Below, piece by piece: positions 55,901 to 61,990 of a stretch of DNA of 64,000 nt. Below the pieces are notes generated by a model. The model saw only the letters and a program-made list of their open reading frames with translations. It was not told where the DNA came from and made no database searches. The stretch's first letter is position 1; every line of letters begins with the position of its first letter. The stretch comes from Dugong dugon (Eukaryota; Chordata; Mammalia; Sirenia; Dugongidae): assembly GCA_030035585.1 (NCBI GenBank), contig CM057465.1, forward strand, positions 409,501-473,500, in the 5' to 3' direction. The position numbers were made by a program, and so were the translations under genes.

Positions 55901-57569
55901 CTTTTAGCTTGTTTGTGAGTGTTAGGGTCGACATCCCTGGCCCCAGAAACAGCTAAGGTGCTGTTTTTGTTAGAATCACATTAAATTTACACATTAACTT
56001 CAGAGGAATTGGCATTCATTCTGTTTCATATTTAAAGATAGTGATATTGAATGGATGCCTGGTTCTTTTTTGTATTAATATTTAATTTGCATTTTCTTGG
56101 GCCTGCAGAGAAAGGCCACCCATATTGGGTGGGGAGGGTTTAGGTGCTTTGGTGTGTTTGCATAGTCTTGCTCCTTCTGCCCTTGGTGCCTTCTGCCCTC
56201 GGGGACCCTTGCTTTCCCTGCTTCCTCTGTCCCCTTCCTCCTCCTTCCTTCTCTGGGGCATCCTCTCCAGCCCCCTCCTCTCCAGCCCCCCTCCTGTCCA
56301 GCCCCTCCCTCCTTCCTGTGCTCAGCGCCCCCAGGGCTGACCCTACCTGTCAGCGAGTGCATTCCCTGCTATGTATCCTGAGTGTGTGGTCACTCCTGCC
56401 TCCATGTACCCCCTCTGTGGGCCCGGGATGCTGGTCTGCTCCCAATGGCTGCATGGCTGCTGGAGGGATGTGAACTTCAGCAGCTGACCCGTCCCCAGGG
56501 CTGAGGGTTTGCCGGTCACTGCTGGGTCTGCTAAACACAGAAAATCAGAACTTATAGCGGGACCACTTTCTGCAACTCTCACTCATTGAGAGGATGACTG
56601 GGGTTCCAATTCCTGAACACTCGGGTGTAGCGGCTGGGTGCCCGGACCCAGCGGCATGTGCACCTGGAGCTTCCTGACAACAAACTCCACCTGCTCCCTG
56701 GGGGGGCCAAACGTCCAACCACGGGAATGGGTGCATGGGGTCACAGCAGCACTGGCTGTCCACCCCTGACCACCCTGTCTTCTCTAGCAATCATACGATG
56801 TGCTCCTGCTGCTCCTGCTGCTGGTGCTGCTCCTGCAAGCCTGCCTCACCACGGGAACCGTCGTCCAGTGCGTGCGCTTCAAGATCCACGGGCAGCTGCA
56901 GGACGTGCCCTGGGACCCCACACAGGCCAGCCCGCCAGAGCCCCCAGCAGGGGAGGTGAGTAGGGACCCCTGCTCTGTCTGCCCGCTTGGGGACACCCTG
57001 GTCCATATTGGAGACCCTTGGGTTGCTGGCTGGAGCCCCCCAGTGGGTACGAGAGTGAGGACCATGGGGGGACCCCCTGCCCCATCTGCCCACTCAGGGA
57101 CATCCTGGTCCATGGAGGGGACCCTCAGATTGCTGGCTGGAGCCTCCGGCAGGGAGGTGATTGGGTACAGTGGCGCCACCCCCTGCCCCGTCCATCCATT
57201 TGGGGGAACCCTGGTCCATGCCGGGACCCTCGGAAGGCCCCTGTGAAGTGGCACTGGCTGACTTGGAAATGACATCTCCGTCAGGAGATTCTTCCGGTTT
57301 CGTTGATTTCTATTTTAAAACATACCCTGGAAGAATCTTGAGGAAGTAATACGTGATACATTTTTTAAACTGGCTAGGCAAGCACAATCCACTCCTGAAA
57401 GAGTGTCATGGGTGGAATGATTTCAGTTTCACTCGTAAAACAACGTACATGATGACTTTGCCCTTGAGGATGTGACGCCTGACTGTCCCTGCAGGTGGCC
57501 AGGAGCCCGCGGCAGGAGTTTGACAAGGACAAGGCCTGGAGGGCCGTGGTGGTGCAGATGGCTCAGTGA
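31820..57569 (+). CDS. MLC1: MLC1, astrocytic membrane protein: complete coding region in 11 exons
   Basis: MLC1 is a multi-pass plasma-membrane protein of astrocyte endfeet that works with GlialCAM in ion and volume regulation; in humans its loss causes megalencephalic leukoencephalopathy with subcortical cysts. Eleven coding exons (31820-31999, 34783-34872, 36737-36790, 37328-37429, 41991-42092, 42543-42605, 45162-45278, 50010-50066, 50817-50939, 56788-56955, 57495-57569) join with AG/GT borders into 376 residues; human MLC1 has 377. About eight hydrophobic segments are visible, including [18 protein letters not shown] and [11 protein letters not shown]. Both termini are hydrophilic (start [11 protein letters not shown], end [10 protein letters not shown]). 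All exons are in phase 0 and no stop or frameshift interrupts it. The identification rests on near-identity with the human protein as I recall it. Confidence 0.96.
32000..33789. other. MLC1 intron, no recognised feature
   Basis: GC-moderate intron with G-rich patches (for example 'ggtgttgggggtgttgggggtgc' near 33080). Open frames up to 175 codons on both strands have no splice or homology support. Confidence 0.4.
33790..34310 (-). mobile_element. L2 LINE 3' part, minus strand
   Basis: 'gagcaaagacctgaaggaggtgaggga', 'agccagtgcaaaggccctggggcagg' and 'gtgtggagaatggaccgtggggggcgaaggtgg' are L2 consensus blocks read in reverse. Old. Confidence 0.6.
34783..34872 (+). CDS. MLC1: MLC1 coding exon 2
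   Basis: Acceptor gctgttttgcag, 30 codons ([20 protein letters not shown] then [10 protein letters not shown]), donor TCT/gtaagc. It encodes the first hydrophobic segment and following loop. Confidence 0.95.
34873..36736. other. MLC1 intron, no recognised feature
   Basis: About 1.9 kb, C-rich in 35.5-36.2 kb. A 22-bp tandem duplication ('gccccacccagtgtctgcagg') lies at about 36150-36192. Nothing else was recognised. Confidence 0.4.
36737..36790 (+). CDS. MLC1: MLC1 coding exon 3
   Basis: Acceptor tttctctccag, 18 codons ([18 protein letters not shown]), donor GCG/gtgagt. The smallest coding exon of the gene. Confidence 0.93.
36908..37030. repeat. TG-rich microsatellite
   Basis: Interrupted (TG)n with 'acgtacgtgtgtgtgcacgtgtgtg' and 'gcgtgtgtgtgtgtac', just after MLC1 coding exon 3. 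Alternating purine-pyrimidine, so Z-DNA-prone. Confidence 0.85.
37328..37429 (+). CDS. MLC1: MLC1 coding exon 4
   Basis: Acceptor cctgttttccag, 34 codons starting [20 protein letters not shown] and ending [10 protein letters not shown], donor AAC/gtgagt. Contains a complete transmembrane segment. Confidence 0.95.
37760..37865 (-). mobile_element. Old L1 3' end, minus strand (left of young L1)
   Basis: 'gccattttaaccatttttaagtgcac' and 'tgttgtgcagccttcaacac' are the reversed 3' end of an old L1. The element resumes after the young L1 at 38896, up to about 39180 ('gtttcctgtaagtgggatcatatgag', 'taatattccattgtatgtatgtacc'). Confidence 0.7.
37881..38880 (+). mobile_element. Young L1 3' end with 15-bp target duplication
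   Basis: 5'-truncated L1 3' UTR flanked by AAAAACTCGTCCATC (37866-37880) and AAAAACTTGTCCATC (38881-38895). It contains 'ggtcttaaaagcctgtgagcggcc', an internal A run at about 38722-38740, and the duplicated terminal block before the final A tract. It interrupts an older minus-strand L1. Confidence 0.9.
38896..39180 (-). mobile_element. Old L1, minus strand (right of young L1)
   Basis: Continues the old L1 from 37865, read in reverse through 'ggtagcctctcatctgctttctgtc' and the 'ttatggctgaataatattcc' block. Confidence 0.65.
39296..39411 (+). mobile_element. Old L1 ORF2 fragment (piece 1)
   Basis: 'ccaaaagagaaaaaactcatagaaaactgg ... aacctgataagaaacacatc' is old L1 ORF2 RT-domain text. It is split by the young L1 at 39412-40088, resumes at about 40103-40275, is split again by an LTR, and ends at about 40800. 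Confidence 0.55.
39412..40088 (+). mobile_element. Young L1 3' end with target duplication
   Basis: Begins 'atgcctggctaccgccactgactgc' and ends 'gaagtacaataaaaag', flanked by AAAAAACCCACCAC on both sides (39398-39411 and 40089-40102). Same 3' UTR layout as 37881-38880, including the internal A run (about 39945-39964) and duplicated end block. Confidence 0.9.
40103..40275 (+). mobile_element. Old L1 ORF2 fragment (piece 2)
   Basis: 'agacatcctgttggtgtggaatgctg' to 'gtttgcagatgagatgattctgtgcttg' is the RT active-site neighbourhood of old L1 ORF2 (the 'tttgcagatga' block). Piece 3 follows the LTR at about 40667-40800 ('gcaaaactgctggatacgaaaattaatgc'). Confidence 0.65.
40276..40666 (-). mobile_element. 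Solo MaLR-like LTR, minus strand, with exact TSD
   Basis: 391 bases, TGTCTTAGTTACC to CCATAACA, flanked by CTTGG at 40271-40275 and 40667-40671. Same family as 18488 and 28978 but about 130 bases shorter, with internal losses near both ends. Confidence 0.88.
40667..40800 (+). mobile_element. Old L1 ORF2 fragment (piece 3)
   Basis: 'tgaatcattaacagcatttagcaaaactgctggatac' then 'cctaccagcaacagaaaattgg' is the ORF2 text expected immediately after piece 2. Confidence 0.6.
40812..40925 (-). mobile_element. RTE LINE 3' fragment, minus strand
   Basis: 'tctcgccgagaatcttcctcccccactgctggccctttacttcacc' matches the RTE copies at 17280 and 53540, followed by 'gatgatatgtccaaa'. Confidence 0.6.
40936..41145 (-). 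mobile_element. SINE body, minus strand (tRNA-Gly SINE type)
   Basis: 'cctttcttcctagtctgtattagtctggaagc' and 'cagcatcatagcaacacgcaagccacc' are the reverse complement of the body at 22560-22790. The tRNA-like head is missing. Confidence 0.7.
41146..41990. other. MLC1 intron, no recognised feature
   Basis: About 850 bases before coding exon 5. Open frames of up to 130 codons are unsupported. Confidence 0.4.
41991..42092 (+). CDS. MLC1: MLC1 coding exon 5
   Basis: Acceptor ttctttttcag, 34 codons ([20 protein letters not shown] then [14 protein letters not shown]), donor AAG/gtgggc. One transmembrane segment followed by a charged cytoplasmic stretch. Confidence 0.95.
42543..42605 (+). CDS. MLC1: MLC1 coding exon 6
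   Basis: Acceptor ctccttctag, 21 codons ([20 protein letters not shown] then S), donor TCA/gtgaga. Its start is about three residues shorter than the human serine-rich linker, in a variable loop. Confidence 0.93.
42606..43267. other. MLC1 intron with short GATA/GACA-rich microsatellite
   Basis: At 42865-42935 there is an imperfect 'gatagatacagac ... gacagacagacagac' tract. The rest is unrecognised. Confidence 0.5.
43268..43466 (-). mobile_element. tRNA-derived afrotherian SINE, minus strand
   Basis: Reverse copy: 'aaccaaacccacttccatcgagttcc' (tail and body end), 'ccctataggacagagtagaactg', then 'gaattcaaactgctgaccttttggttagcagc' and 'cttcgccaccagggc' (tRNA-like head). Confidence 0.88.
43876..44140. 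repeat. Pyrimidine-rich minisatellite (CCCTCCCCATCCTCCC type)
   Basis: One strand is almost pure C/T: short units 'ccaccctccc' and 'catcctcccc', interrupted three times by 'ccgtgcatcctgacca'-like spacers. It gives Pro/His/Ser open frames on the plus strand and Gly/Arg/Glu frames on the minus strand, neither a gene. Lies in the MLC1 intron after exon 6. Confidence 0.88.
44640..44890. repeat. G-rich degenerate repeat (period about 9-10 bp)
   Basis: Iterated 'cctgggggNctggg'-like words with many GGG/GGGG runs on the plus strand, about 250 bases, in the same MLC1 intron as the C/T-rich array. Capable of G-quadruplexes. Confidence 0.75.
45162..45278 (+). CDS. MLC1: MLC1 coding exon 7
   Basis: Acceptor cctccctccag, 39 codons ([20 protein letters not shown] then [19 protein letters not shown]), donor GCT/gtgagt. 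Encodes one full hydrophobic segment and the start of the next. Confidence 0.95.
45478..45930 (+). mobile_element. MaLR LTR, plus strand
   Basis: 'gtcattgtgtctccccaaaagtcatgtgg', 'gaaatagggttttcttttgtcatgttaatgagg', 'tcctggcctccataactgagacaataaattcc' and 'gccactaggtagctaagaca' follow the MLT1/MST-type LTR order. Confidence 0.8.
45931..47984. other. MLC1 intron with old repeat debris
   Basis: A probable L2 fragment lies at about 46180-46460 ('cctaccacagggcctttgcacgagctg'). A stretch at about 47230-47560 with 'ctgtcttgttcttagaagac' and 'tgttgacaactgtgattttgggtgaagggtgg' resembles an old LINE-type 3' end. No exon was recognised. Confidence 0.45.
47985..48155 (+). mobile_element. Old L1 ORF2 fragment (left of insertion)
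   Basis: 'cctatctcacaccatacacaaaactgaattccagatggatcaaagatctaac' is classic old L1 ORF2 text. It resumes after the insertion at 48382 and ends at about 48718. Confidence 0.75.
48156..48381 (+). mobile_element. LTR R-region retroposon with A tail and 14-bp TSD
   Basis: Starts GGGGACCTCATACCATCG, exactly where the MaLR-like LTRs would start transcription (30 bases after their TATA box). It ends at 'gttaaagcca' plus an A run of about 22 bases, right after AATAAA. Flanked by AAAAACTGTATTGA (48142-48155 and 48382-48395), inserted at a TT/AAAA site typical of L1 endonuclease. It carries neither U3 nor U5. Confidence 0.85.
48382..48718 (+). mobile_element. Old L1 ORF2 fragment (right of insertion)
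   Basis: Continues ORF2 text: 'acccatagaacagacaaaggattagtatccag', 'cagtgatcagggaaatgcc', 'gatgagatacaagctcatcag', 'gtgttggtgaggatgtg'. Confidence 0.75.
48735..48940 (+). mobile_element. RTE LINE 3' end
   Basis: 'ggaccagtccctggagaggacatcatgcttggcaaagtagagg', 'gacactgtggccgcaac'-like text and 'ggttgctgtgagtcagaacaac' are the plus-strand version of the RTE end at 17141 and 53403. Confidence 0.75.
48954..49107 (+). mobile_element. tRNA-derived afrotherian SINE
   Basis: 'aagggccctggtggcgcagtggttaagagctcgg' head and 'tggggcagttctactctgtcctgtagggtcgc' body. The flanks atgaaaacag (48944-48953) and atgaaaatag (49108-49117) are a probable target duplication. Confidence 0.9.
49185..49600 (+). mobile_element. 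MaLR LTR, plus strand
   Basis: 'tggattgaattgtgccccgcc', 'gaccctgtttggaaataggggctttc', 'gttacgctgatgaggtcatacc', 'cacctgtgagaaaataagtgtgg' and 'ttgtggcagcactaggagacc' follow the MaLR LTR order. A relative of the copy at 45478. Confidence 0.85.
49601..50009. other. MLC1 intron, no recognised feature
   Basis: About 400 bases before coding exon 8, ending in the pyrimidine-rich acceptor tract 'taatttttccccag'. Confidence 0.45.
50010..50066 (+). CDS. MLC1: MLC1 coding exon 8
   Basis: Acceptor tttttccccag, 19 codons ([19 protein letters not shown]), donor CTG/gtgagt. Completes the hydrophobic segment begun in exon 7 and an outer loop. Confidence 0.95.
50817..50939 (+). CDS. MLC1: MLC1 coding exon 9
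   Basis: Acceptor tttcctgccag, 41 codons starting [20 protein letters not shown] and ending [13 protein letters not shown], donor AAA/gtatgt. One long hydrophobic segment and a loop. Confidence 0.96.
50987..51195 (+). mobile_element. SINE, 'gggtccctgggtggtgcaaa' type
   Basis: tRNA-like head 'ccctgggtggtgcaaacagttcagtgc', B-box-like 'ggatgttcagtcc', and a body with 'aagaaaggcctggtggtctacttcc' and 'cacacatggggttgccgtgagttgg'. Same body family as 22484 and 59885. Confidence 0.85.
51405..51571 (+). mobile_element. tRNA-derived afrotherian SINE (first of a pair)
   Basis: 'agccctggtggcaaagtggttaagagctcagc' to 'gtgagtcggaattgactcgacagcaacagg' with a 'tttggttttgg' tail. GTGGACAACCAG stands just before it (51393-51404). 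Confidence 0.9.
51584..51771 (+). mobile_element. tRNA-derived afrotherian SINE (second of a pair)
   Basis: 'gagccctggtggcgcagtggttaagagc', with the short internal duplication 'ttaagagcttaagagctcgg', to 'cgacggcaaccgg' plus a (gtttt)n tail. GTGGACAACCAG follows at 51772-51783. Confidence 0.9.
52055..52280 (-). mobile_element. Old L1 ORF2 fragment, minus strand
   Basis: 'atggaattctggtcaggaatgcattaaatttataggtctccttgaggagaattg' and 'gactttgagactttccgtgtaagaacat' are reversed old L1 ORF2. Confidence 0.6.
52281..53402. other. MLC1 intron, no recognised feature
   Basis: About 1.1 kb. An old dispersed repeat is possible at 52270-52750, but I cannot classify it. Confidence 0.35.
53403..53850 (-). 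mobile_element. RTE (BovB-like) LINE 3' part, minus strand
   Basis: Parallels 17141-17580 closely ('ctcaagtcagttctgactcatagtg', 'ctctactttaccaagtatgatgcccttctc', 'cttccaaggagcagtctggctgtatttcttcc'). On the minus strand it reads [18 protein letters not shown] and [20 protein letters not shown], the ORF2 C-terminus of RTE. Confidence 0.8.
53965..54003 (-). mobile_element. SINE tail fragment, minus strand
   Basis: 'accaaaaaccaaacccactgccatcgagtcgattctgac' is only the 3' tail and body end of the common SINE in reverse, a very short 5'-truncated insertion. Confidence 0.7.
54440..55669 (-). mobile_element. Old L1, minus strand (part 1)
   Basis: Reverse L1 3' UTR and ORF2 text. It begins with T-rich 'gtttttttttctttaatacataag', then 'ccctccatacccagacgg', 'gcagttatcaataatgcctcaatgaatagcc', 'ctgcagggtgtccggtgttcactcccaccaatagc', and later 'gtaccacactgttttggttatggg'. 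Interrupted by a SINE at 55670. Confidence 0.65.
55670..55882 (-). mobile_element. SINE, minus strand
   Basis: 'ccagttgccatggagtcgcctccagctcatggtgacc', 'ttttagaagtaaatcaccaggcctttc', 'ctttggttagcagctgg' and 'tttgcaccaccagggactcc' give body and head of the 'ccctgggtggtgcaaa' type in reverse. Confidence 0.88.
55883..56095 (-). mobile_element. Old L1, minus strand (part 2)
   Basis: Continues with 'cacattaaatttacacattaacttcagaggaattggcattc' and 'agatagtgatattgaatgg', the next part of reversed ORF2. Confidence 0.6.
56096..56787. other. MLC1 intron, no recognised feature
   Basis: C/T-rich about 56210-56330, otherwise unremarkable, ending in the acceptor 'ctgtcttctctag' of exon 10. Confidence 0.45.
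56788..56955 (+). CDS. MLC1: MLC1 coding exon 10
   Basis: Acceptor gtcttctctag, 56 codons, donor GAG/gtgagt. Starts [20 protein letters not shown], the last transmembrane segment with a leucine run encoded by ctg/ctc codons. A variable C-terminal tail rich in proline follows ([11 protein letters not shown]), one residue longer than human. Confidence 0.95.
57495..57569 (+). CDS. MLC1: MLC1 coding exon 11 (stop)
   Basis: Acceptor tgtccctgcag, 24 codons plus [23 protein letters not shown] then QMAQ. Cytoplasmic C-terminus, conserved in its last ten residues. Confidence 0.95.
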   Translation: MARSPRQEFDKDKAWRAVVVQMAQ

Positions 57570-59545
57570 CCATGCAGTGGCCCGGAGTGTGGCTTTCTAA
57601 CCATCCTTGTCCCTTTAAGCGCCGGCCTGGGCTGCGAGTCACAGTTTTAATTTCTTATGACCACTGATTTTTGAAATAGGCAAATTTCTGCTACTTTGTC
57701 CTTTATTTGGTCCTCAGTCCAGGGACCCCACCTGGGGTGTGGGTGCTGCTGGGTGAGCCCTATGGGGAGCATCCCCCAATCTCCAGGTGTGGACGTCGTC
57801 AGGCTCACCCAGGCTCCCCAGCCCACCTTCGGGGAGCTGCCTTCCTTCACCCTTCCTTCCTGCACCTCTGCCGGAGCCCTGCCTTCTCTTGCTCCATGCT
57901 CAGCCCTGTGCGGGTTTTCTTGGGGAGCACAGGCCACCTAGTTGTTTGGGGTCCCTGAGCCCTTCTTAAATTCCACAATAAAGCAGAACTTCCCTGTCTG
58001 CCCCAGCCCCCTGCCCAGGCCTCCAGTTCCTCCCAACCTTCAATGCCAAACAAACCTGAGGCTTTGGAAACCCTGACTCGACTAGATTTCCTGCCTCACC
58101 ACCCAGGAGTGACCCCAGAGGGAGGAGGCTGAGTACCCCCCACCAGCCATGTTTGCTCTGCTCCAAAGCACCAGGCTCCCTGAGTGTCCAGGGTTCCAGC
58201 CTTTACCCGACTCGCATTCTGTGACTTAAAATGTAAGTCACACCCCCCCCAATGTAGGACCCTTTGGTGTCCCCAGCCCCCTCTGTCCTGTAACAAGCCG
58301 TTGGTCTTGAGCCTCATTCATAGGTTCGCAGCAGGGCCAACTGGGCCAGGGTTCCCTCCGTCTCAGTGCTCATTTGGGGCTGGAGTCCCCACGCGCTCCC
58401 TGAACGGCCCGGGTCACTGCCCACGGCCTGGCCACAGGGACAGTTTGGGCCTGGGAACAGCATTTTCTCTGATTAAAATCATGGCCAAGAGTGAGTTTAG
58501 CTTGTATGCCATCTCCCTGCCCTTGGGTACCCCTACAGCAATCCCTGGATTCTTCTAGAAGATCTGTTAGCCTCTTCCAGTTGACAAGGCTTCAATAACT
58601 CCGCATGGGCTGGGGATGCCTTCCAAAGCTGGGGACGTGGTTCTTCGGCTGTTCCCTCCCAGGCTGTGCGTGAGGACTTTGCTCTGTTTTCTGTATCAAG
58701 AGACATGGCGGCAGTGACCACAGGATATCAGCCTTGCTCCTTACTACGCGGGGGTGCATAGCCGGTTCCCTAGGCTGGCGAGGAGGCCCGAGGACGTCTT
58801 GCAGCATGGGACTACTAGGATCAAACAGCAGTAGCTGGAGTGAGGGCTGGGCTGGGGGGCCAGGACCAAGAAGGATGGCTCACGGGCAGGGGTGGGAGAG
58901 ATGCAAGGAGGCACTCGGGGATTGCTCCCCGGTTTCTGGCTTCCAGAATGACTGGTGTGCCAGCACATCATCACGCTGTTCGTGACAGGTCGGGTCACTA
59001 CTTTCAGTCAAGCAGGAGGAATGCAGGTAAAACACCTGGGAGGTATCAAGTGGCAGCAGATGAAGTGCTGCCAGTGCCCCTGACTGACCTGGTCTGACAG
59101 CACCCTGCTTTGGAGAGAAGGCCAGCCCTTCTCTGCTGTCCTCAACAGCTCCAGAAGCAAGGAGAGGGGGTGAGCTTCTTTTACCATGTCCCCAAATCAG
59201 TGGGACCATGATGAGGTGGGCCCACACCTGCACAGCGGCATACCTCCCAGTTCCAGCCGGGCGACCTTCCCTGCCTGCCACTCCTGAGGCCAGATGCCCG
59301 GTGGGTCCCCTCTTCCCTAGCCCAGCACCTGGGGATGGGACGGGAGTCGCAGGGACAGCAAGAGTCAGGTCTTACAGCCAGAACTGGGCACCTGCAGGGC
59401 TTATACTTGTTCATGCTTTTTTCTTTTAGAGAGAGCTGGAAAAACCCAGACAAATGTGGTTTTAAACATCGTAACTCTGTTTCTTTTAATTCAGTTTTGC
59501 TTGGTATGCTTTAATACTGCTTGAATAAAGGCTAACTGTGAAAAC
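57570..59545 (+). other. MLC1: MLC1 3' UTR with two poly-A signals
   Basis: AATAAA occurs at 57977-57982 (ccacaataaagc) and 59524-59529 (cttgaataaagg). The first gives a 3' UTR of about 0.4 kb, the second about 2 kb. Human MLC1 mRNA is long relative to its coding region, favouring the distal site, but both may be used. No repeat interrupts this region. Confidence 0.65.
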
Positions 59546-59884
59546 GAGGGTGGTCTCCTTAACGTTGGGTCTCAGGGAGCCTCTTGCCCACGTTCTGATG
59601 GGGCTAATGGAGAGGAAGGGCTGCCCTTTTGTTCACGGAGCCCGTAAAGGGGTGACGGGGGCTTTTCTTGGCCAAGTCTTGGTCAGGCCCTTCCCCAGCT
59701 GGCAGGGCTCTGAGGTGGGCTCCGAGGATGGGGTGCACGGTCCCCAGCGTGAGGGCAGGAGAGGAGCCTGCAGGGCACCTCCAGAGAGGAAGTCCTCACC
59801 TTGCTCTCGCAGGAGCCACTTTCAAGTGGGAGCAGAACCCCCTTCCAGGAGTCAATGCAAAGTAAAGGTGATTGTAAACCACAC

Positions 59885-60095
59885 AGAGCCCCTGGGTGGT
59901 GCAATGCCATGGGATGCTAACGGAAAGATTGGAGGTTCCAGTCCACCTAGAGGCACCTCAGAAGAAAGGCCTGGTAGTCTACTCTGAAAAAGCCTTGAAA
60001 ACCCCGTGGAGCAGCTCTACTCTGCTACATCTATGGTCACCACCATGAGTCCCCATAAGCCAGGTAGACTCCATGGCAACTGTTCTGGTTTTTAA
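59885..60095 (+). mobile_element. SINE, 'cccctgggtggtgcaa' type
   Basis: Head 'gagcccctgggtggtgcaatgcc', body 'agaagaaaggcctggtagtctac', end 'gtagactccatggcaactgttctgg'. It lies between MLC1 and the TTLL8 start region. Confidence 0.85.
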
Positions 60096-60539
60096 AAATG
60101 ACTCGGAATTCTAGGTTTTGGAAAGTTAGGATAAGTGAAGGCAGGATCCACCCTCCTCCCCAAGATGCCCCATTAGAGGCGGCACAAAGAAGGATCGCCT
60201 GCGGAGGTGGGGGAGGGAGGAGAAGGTCCCGGTGGCCTGGACTTGGGGTCAGCCTACAAGTGACCCTGGGGACACAATGGCCGCTCCCTGTTCCTCCGAG
60301 GGACGGGGAGCTGCACAGGTCACCTCGCTCCCCTCCCAGCCCTGCCTACCCACCTGGGCTGGACTGTGAGGCTGCCTCCCCCACCCCGCCCCGCATCTGG
60401 GCCAGGGGGCGGGGGCATCTTCTTGGGGACCCCAGGCCCTGGGATCTCAGTGGGAGCCCCGGCGTGGGGGGTGAGAGGCCAGGCCGGGTAGGGTGGCTAG
60501 GGAGAGGGTGTGACCTGCAGGTCTTTGTGACTTGGGGGG
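60096..60539. other. Intergenic, no recognised feature
   Basis: GC-rich lead-in to the CpG block; no exon was recognised. Confidence 0.4.
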
Positions 60540-61070
60540 TGGGGGCTCTGACCACCAGGGCGGGTCCGTGTGACCCGGAACCAGGACGGCGCGGCCACAC
60601 GTGGGCCATCCTCTCCGCTGACACCATGGCCCCCACGATCCGGCGCCCCAGCCCGCGACCCCACGTCAGCTCGGGCCGCTCCTCGGCCCCGGGCCTCGAA
60701 CCCAGCAGCGGCCCCGGGCGCTGGTCCAACCTGGATGCGGCCAACTGCGATCAGTCGCGGCCCGCGCTCCGCCGACTCCGCCGCCGCCGGTGCCACAGCC
60801 CCGGCCGCCCCCAGGCCCCTGCGCCGCCGCCTGCGCGCCCGCGCAGCCCCACGCCCCGGGTGGGCCGCCGCACCGGGACCTCCGCGCCCACCGGGCCCCG
60901 CCGCCTGCGCCCCAGGGCTGCACAGTGCGCGGCGCCGCAGCCCCGGCCCGTTGCCCCAGGCAACCGCAGGACGCTGGGTGGCGCAACGGGGGGCGGGGGT
61001 GAGGCGCGCGCGGTAGGGCCGGTCCCGGGTGAGCACCCCCCGACCCCGGAACCCCAGACCTGCCCCGTCT
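60540..61070 (+). promoter_or_regulatory. CpG-rich block, candidate TTLL8 promoter and 5' UTR exon
   Basis: Dense CG dinucleotides, especially 60640-61020 ('cgccgccggtgcc', 'ggcgcgcgcggtaggg'). A donor-like CGG/gtgagc at 61029 and an acceptor-like 'ctctcctcgtag' at 61470 could splice a non-coding exon to the exon holding the ATG at 61521. The large open frame across this block reflects GC content. Confidence 0.5.
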
Positions 61071-61520
61071 CCTTGTCCTTGGAACCGAGAACTGCACCCC
61101 TCTGCCCCTTTCCTCGGAACCCCAAAACTTTCTCTGTCTCCTCCACTCTCGCCCTCAGAAGCCCATACCCTCCCCCACCCCCGCCTTCTGAACCCCAGAC
61201 CAGCCCTCTCTCCTCGCCCTCGGAACCCAGAACTGCACCCCTCTTCCTGCTCCCTCGGAATCTCATACCGTTCTCCATCCAACCCCGCACCCCCACCCCA
61301 GCCCTCACCCTCGGAACCCATTTTCTTCCCCGCCCCGGCCTTCTCCCACGTACCCCCTCTCCTGCCCTCAGAACCCTAGACCTGTCCCCGCCTGTCCCCG
61401 CCCTGCCCCTCGGGGAACGCTCCCCAGCTTTGATTACCCACCAACAACCATGCATCCCCTCTCCTCGTAGGGGCCAGAGCCGTGGGAGGAAAGAGGGGCG
61501 AACTGCCCCAGGCCTTGGAG

Positions 61521-61596
61521 ATGGAGCCTCGGGAAAGGAAGAGGGTTTCCTCGGCTTTGTCCACTTCGTCAGATGAAGACAGGAAAGAAGAAAACG
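61521..61596 (+). CDS. TTLL8: TTLL8 start exon (probable), tubulin glycylase
   Basis: The ATG at 61521 opens MEPRERKRVSSALSTSSDED then RKEEN. This resembles the start of mammalian TTLL8 as I recall it (Met-Glu-Pro, basic residues, Ser run, acidic, Arg-Glu-Glu-Asn). TTLL8 lies just beyond the MLC1 3' end on the same strand in human. The donor is uncertain: AACG/gtctgc at 61597 is weak, and the frame stays open to 61697. TTLL8 initiates glycylation on tubulin tails in axonemes; nothing catalytic is encoded here. Confidence 0.55.
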
Positions 61597-61990
61597 GTCT
61601 GCATCCACGATATCCTCTGTCCGCTTGCCTAGAGAAAGCGTGGCGGTTCCAAGGGGACCATCCTTTAGCTCATACTCAGTTTCAACCACAAACGTGAATG
61701 GGGGATGGTCAGTCTTTTAGAGTCCGCAGAGCTTCCACGTTCCAGCGTGGCTGGGCAGGCGGGCGCGTTTGTCCAGGACAGTCCAGAGACTAGAAATCTT
61801 GCGGGTCCCAGCTGGGGCCGGGGTGGCTGCCTGCTCCTACTGAGGACTTGGCCTGCCCTCCAAGCTGGTCACCTCAGAGCCCAGCCTTCTTGAGGGAGAA
61901 ATGAGTGGGAAATTAGATGGTTTTGCGTTAAAGGGCTCTCTGGGTAGAATAATAAGAGAGCCCCACTTCCCTTTATCTTATAAACATTCT
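61597..61990. other. TTLL8 intron 1 (if the gene call is right), no recognised feature
   Basis: About 400 bases up to the T tract of the next L1. No second exon was recognised. Confidence 0.4.

Noticed and set aside
60098-61576. A 492-codon plus-strand open frame and a 312-codon minus-strand frame
   Set aside because: GC-rich CpG block and proline-rich composition. The frames are open on both strands, with no domain or known protein.
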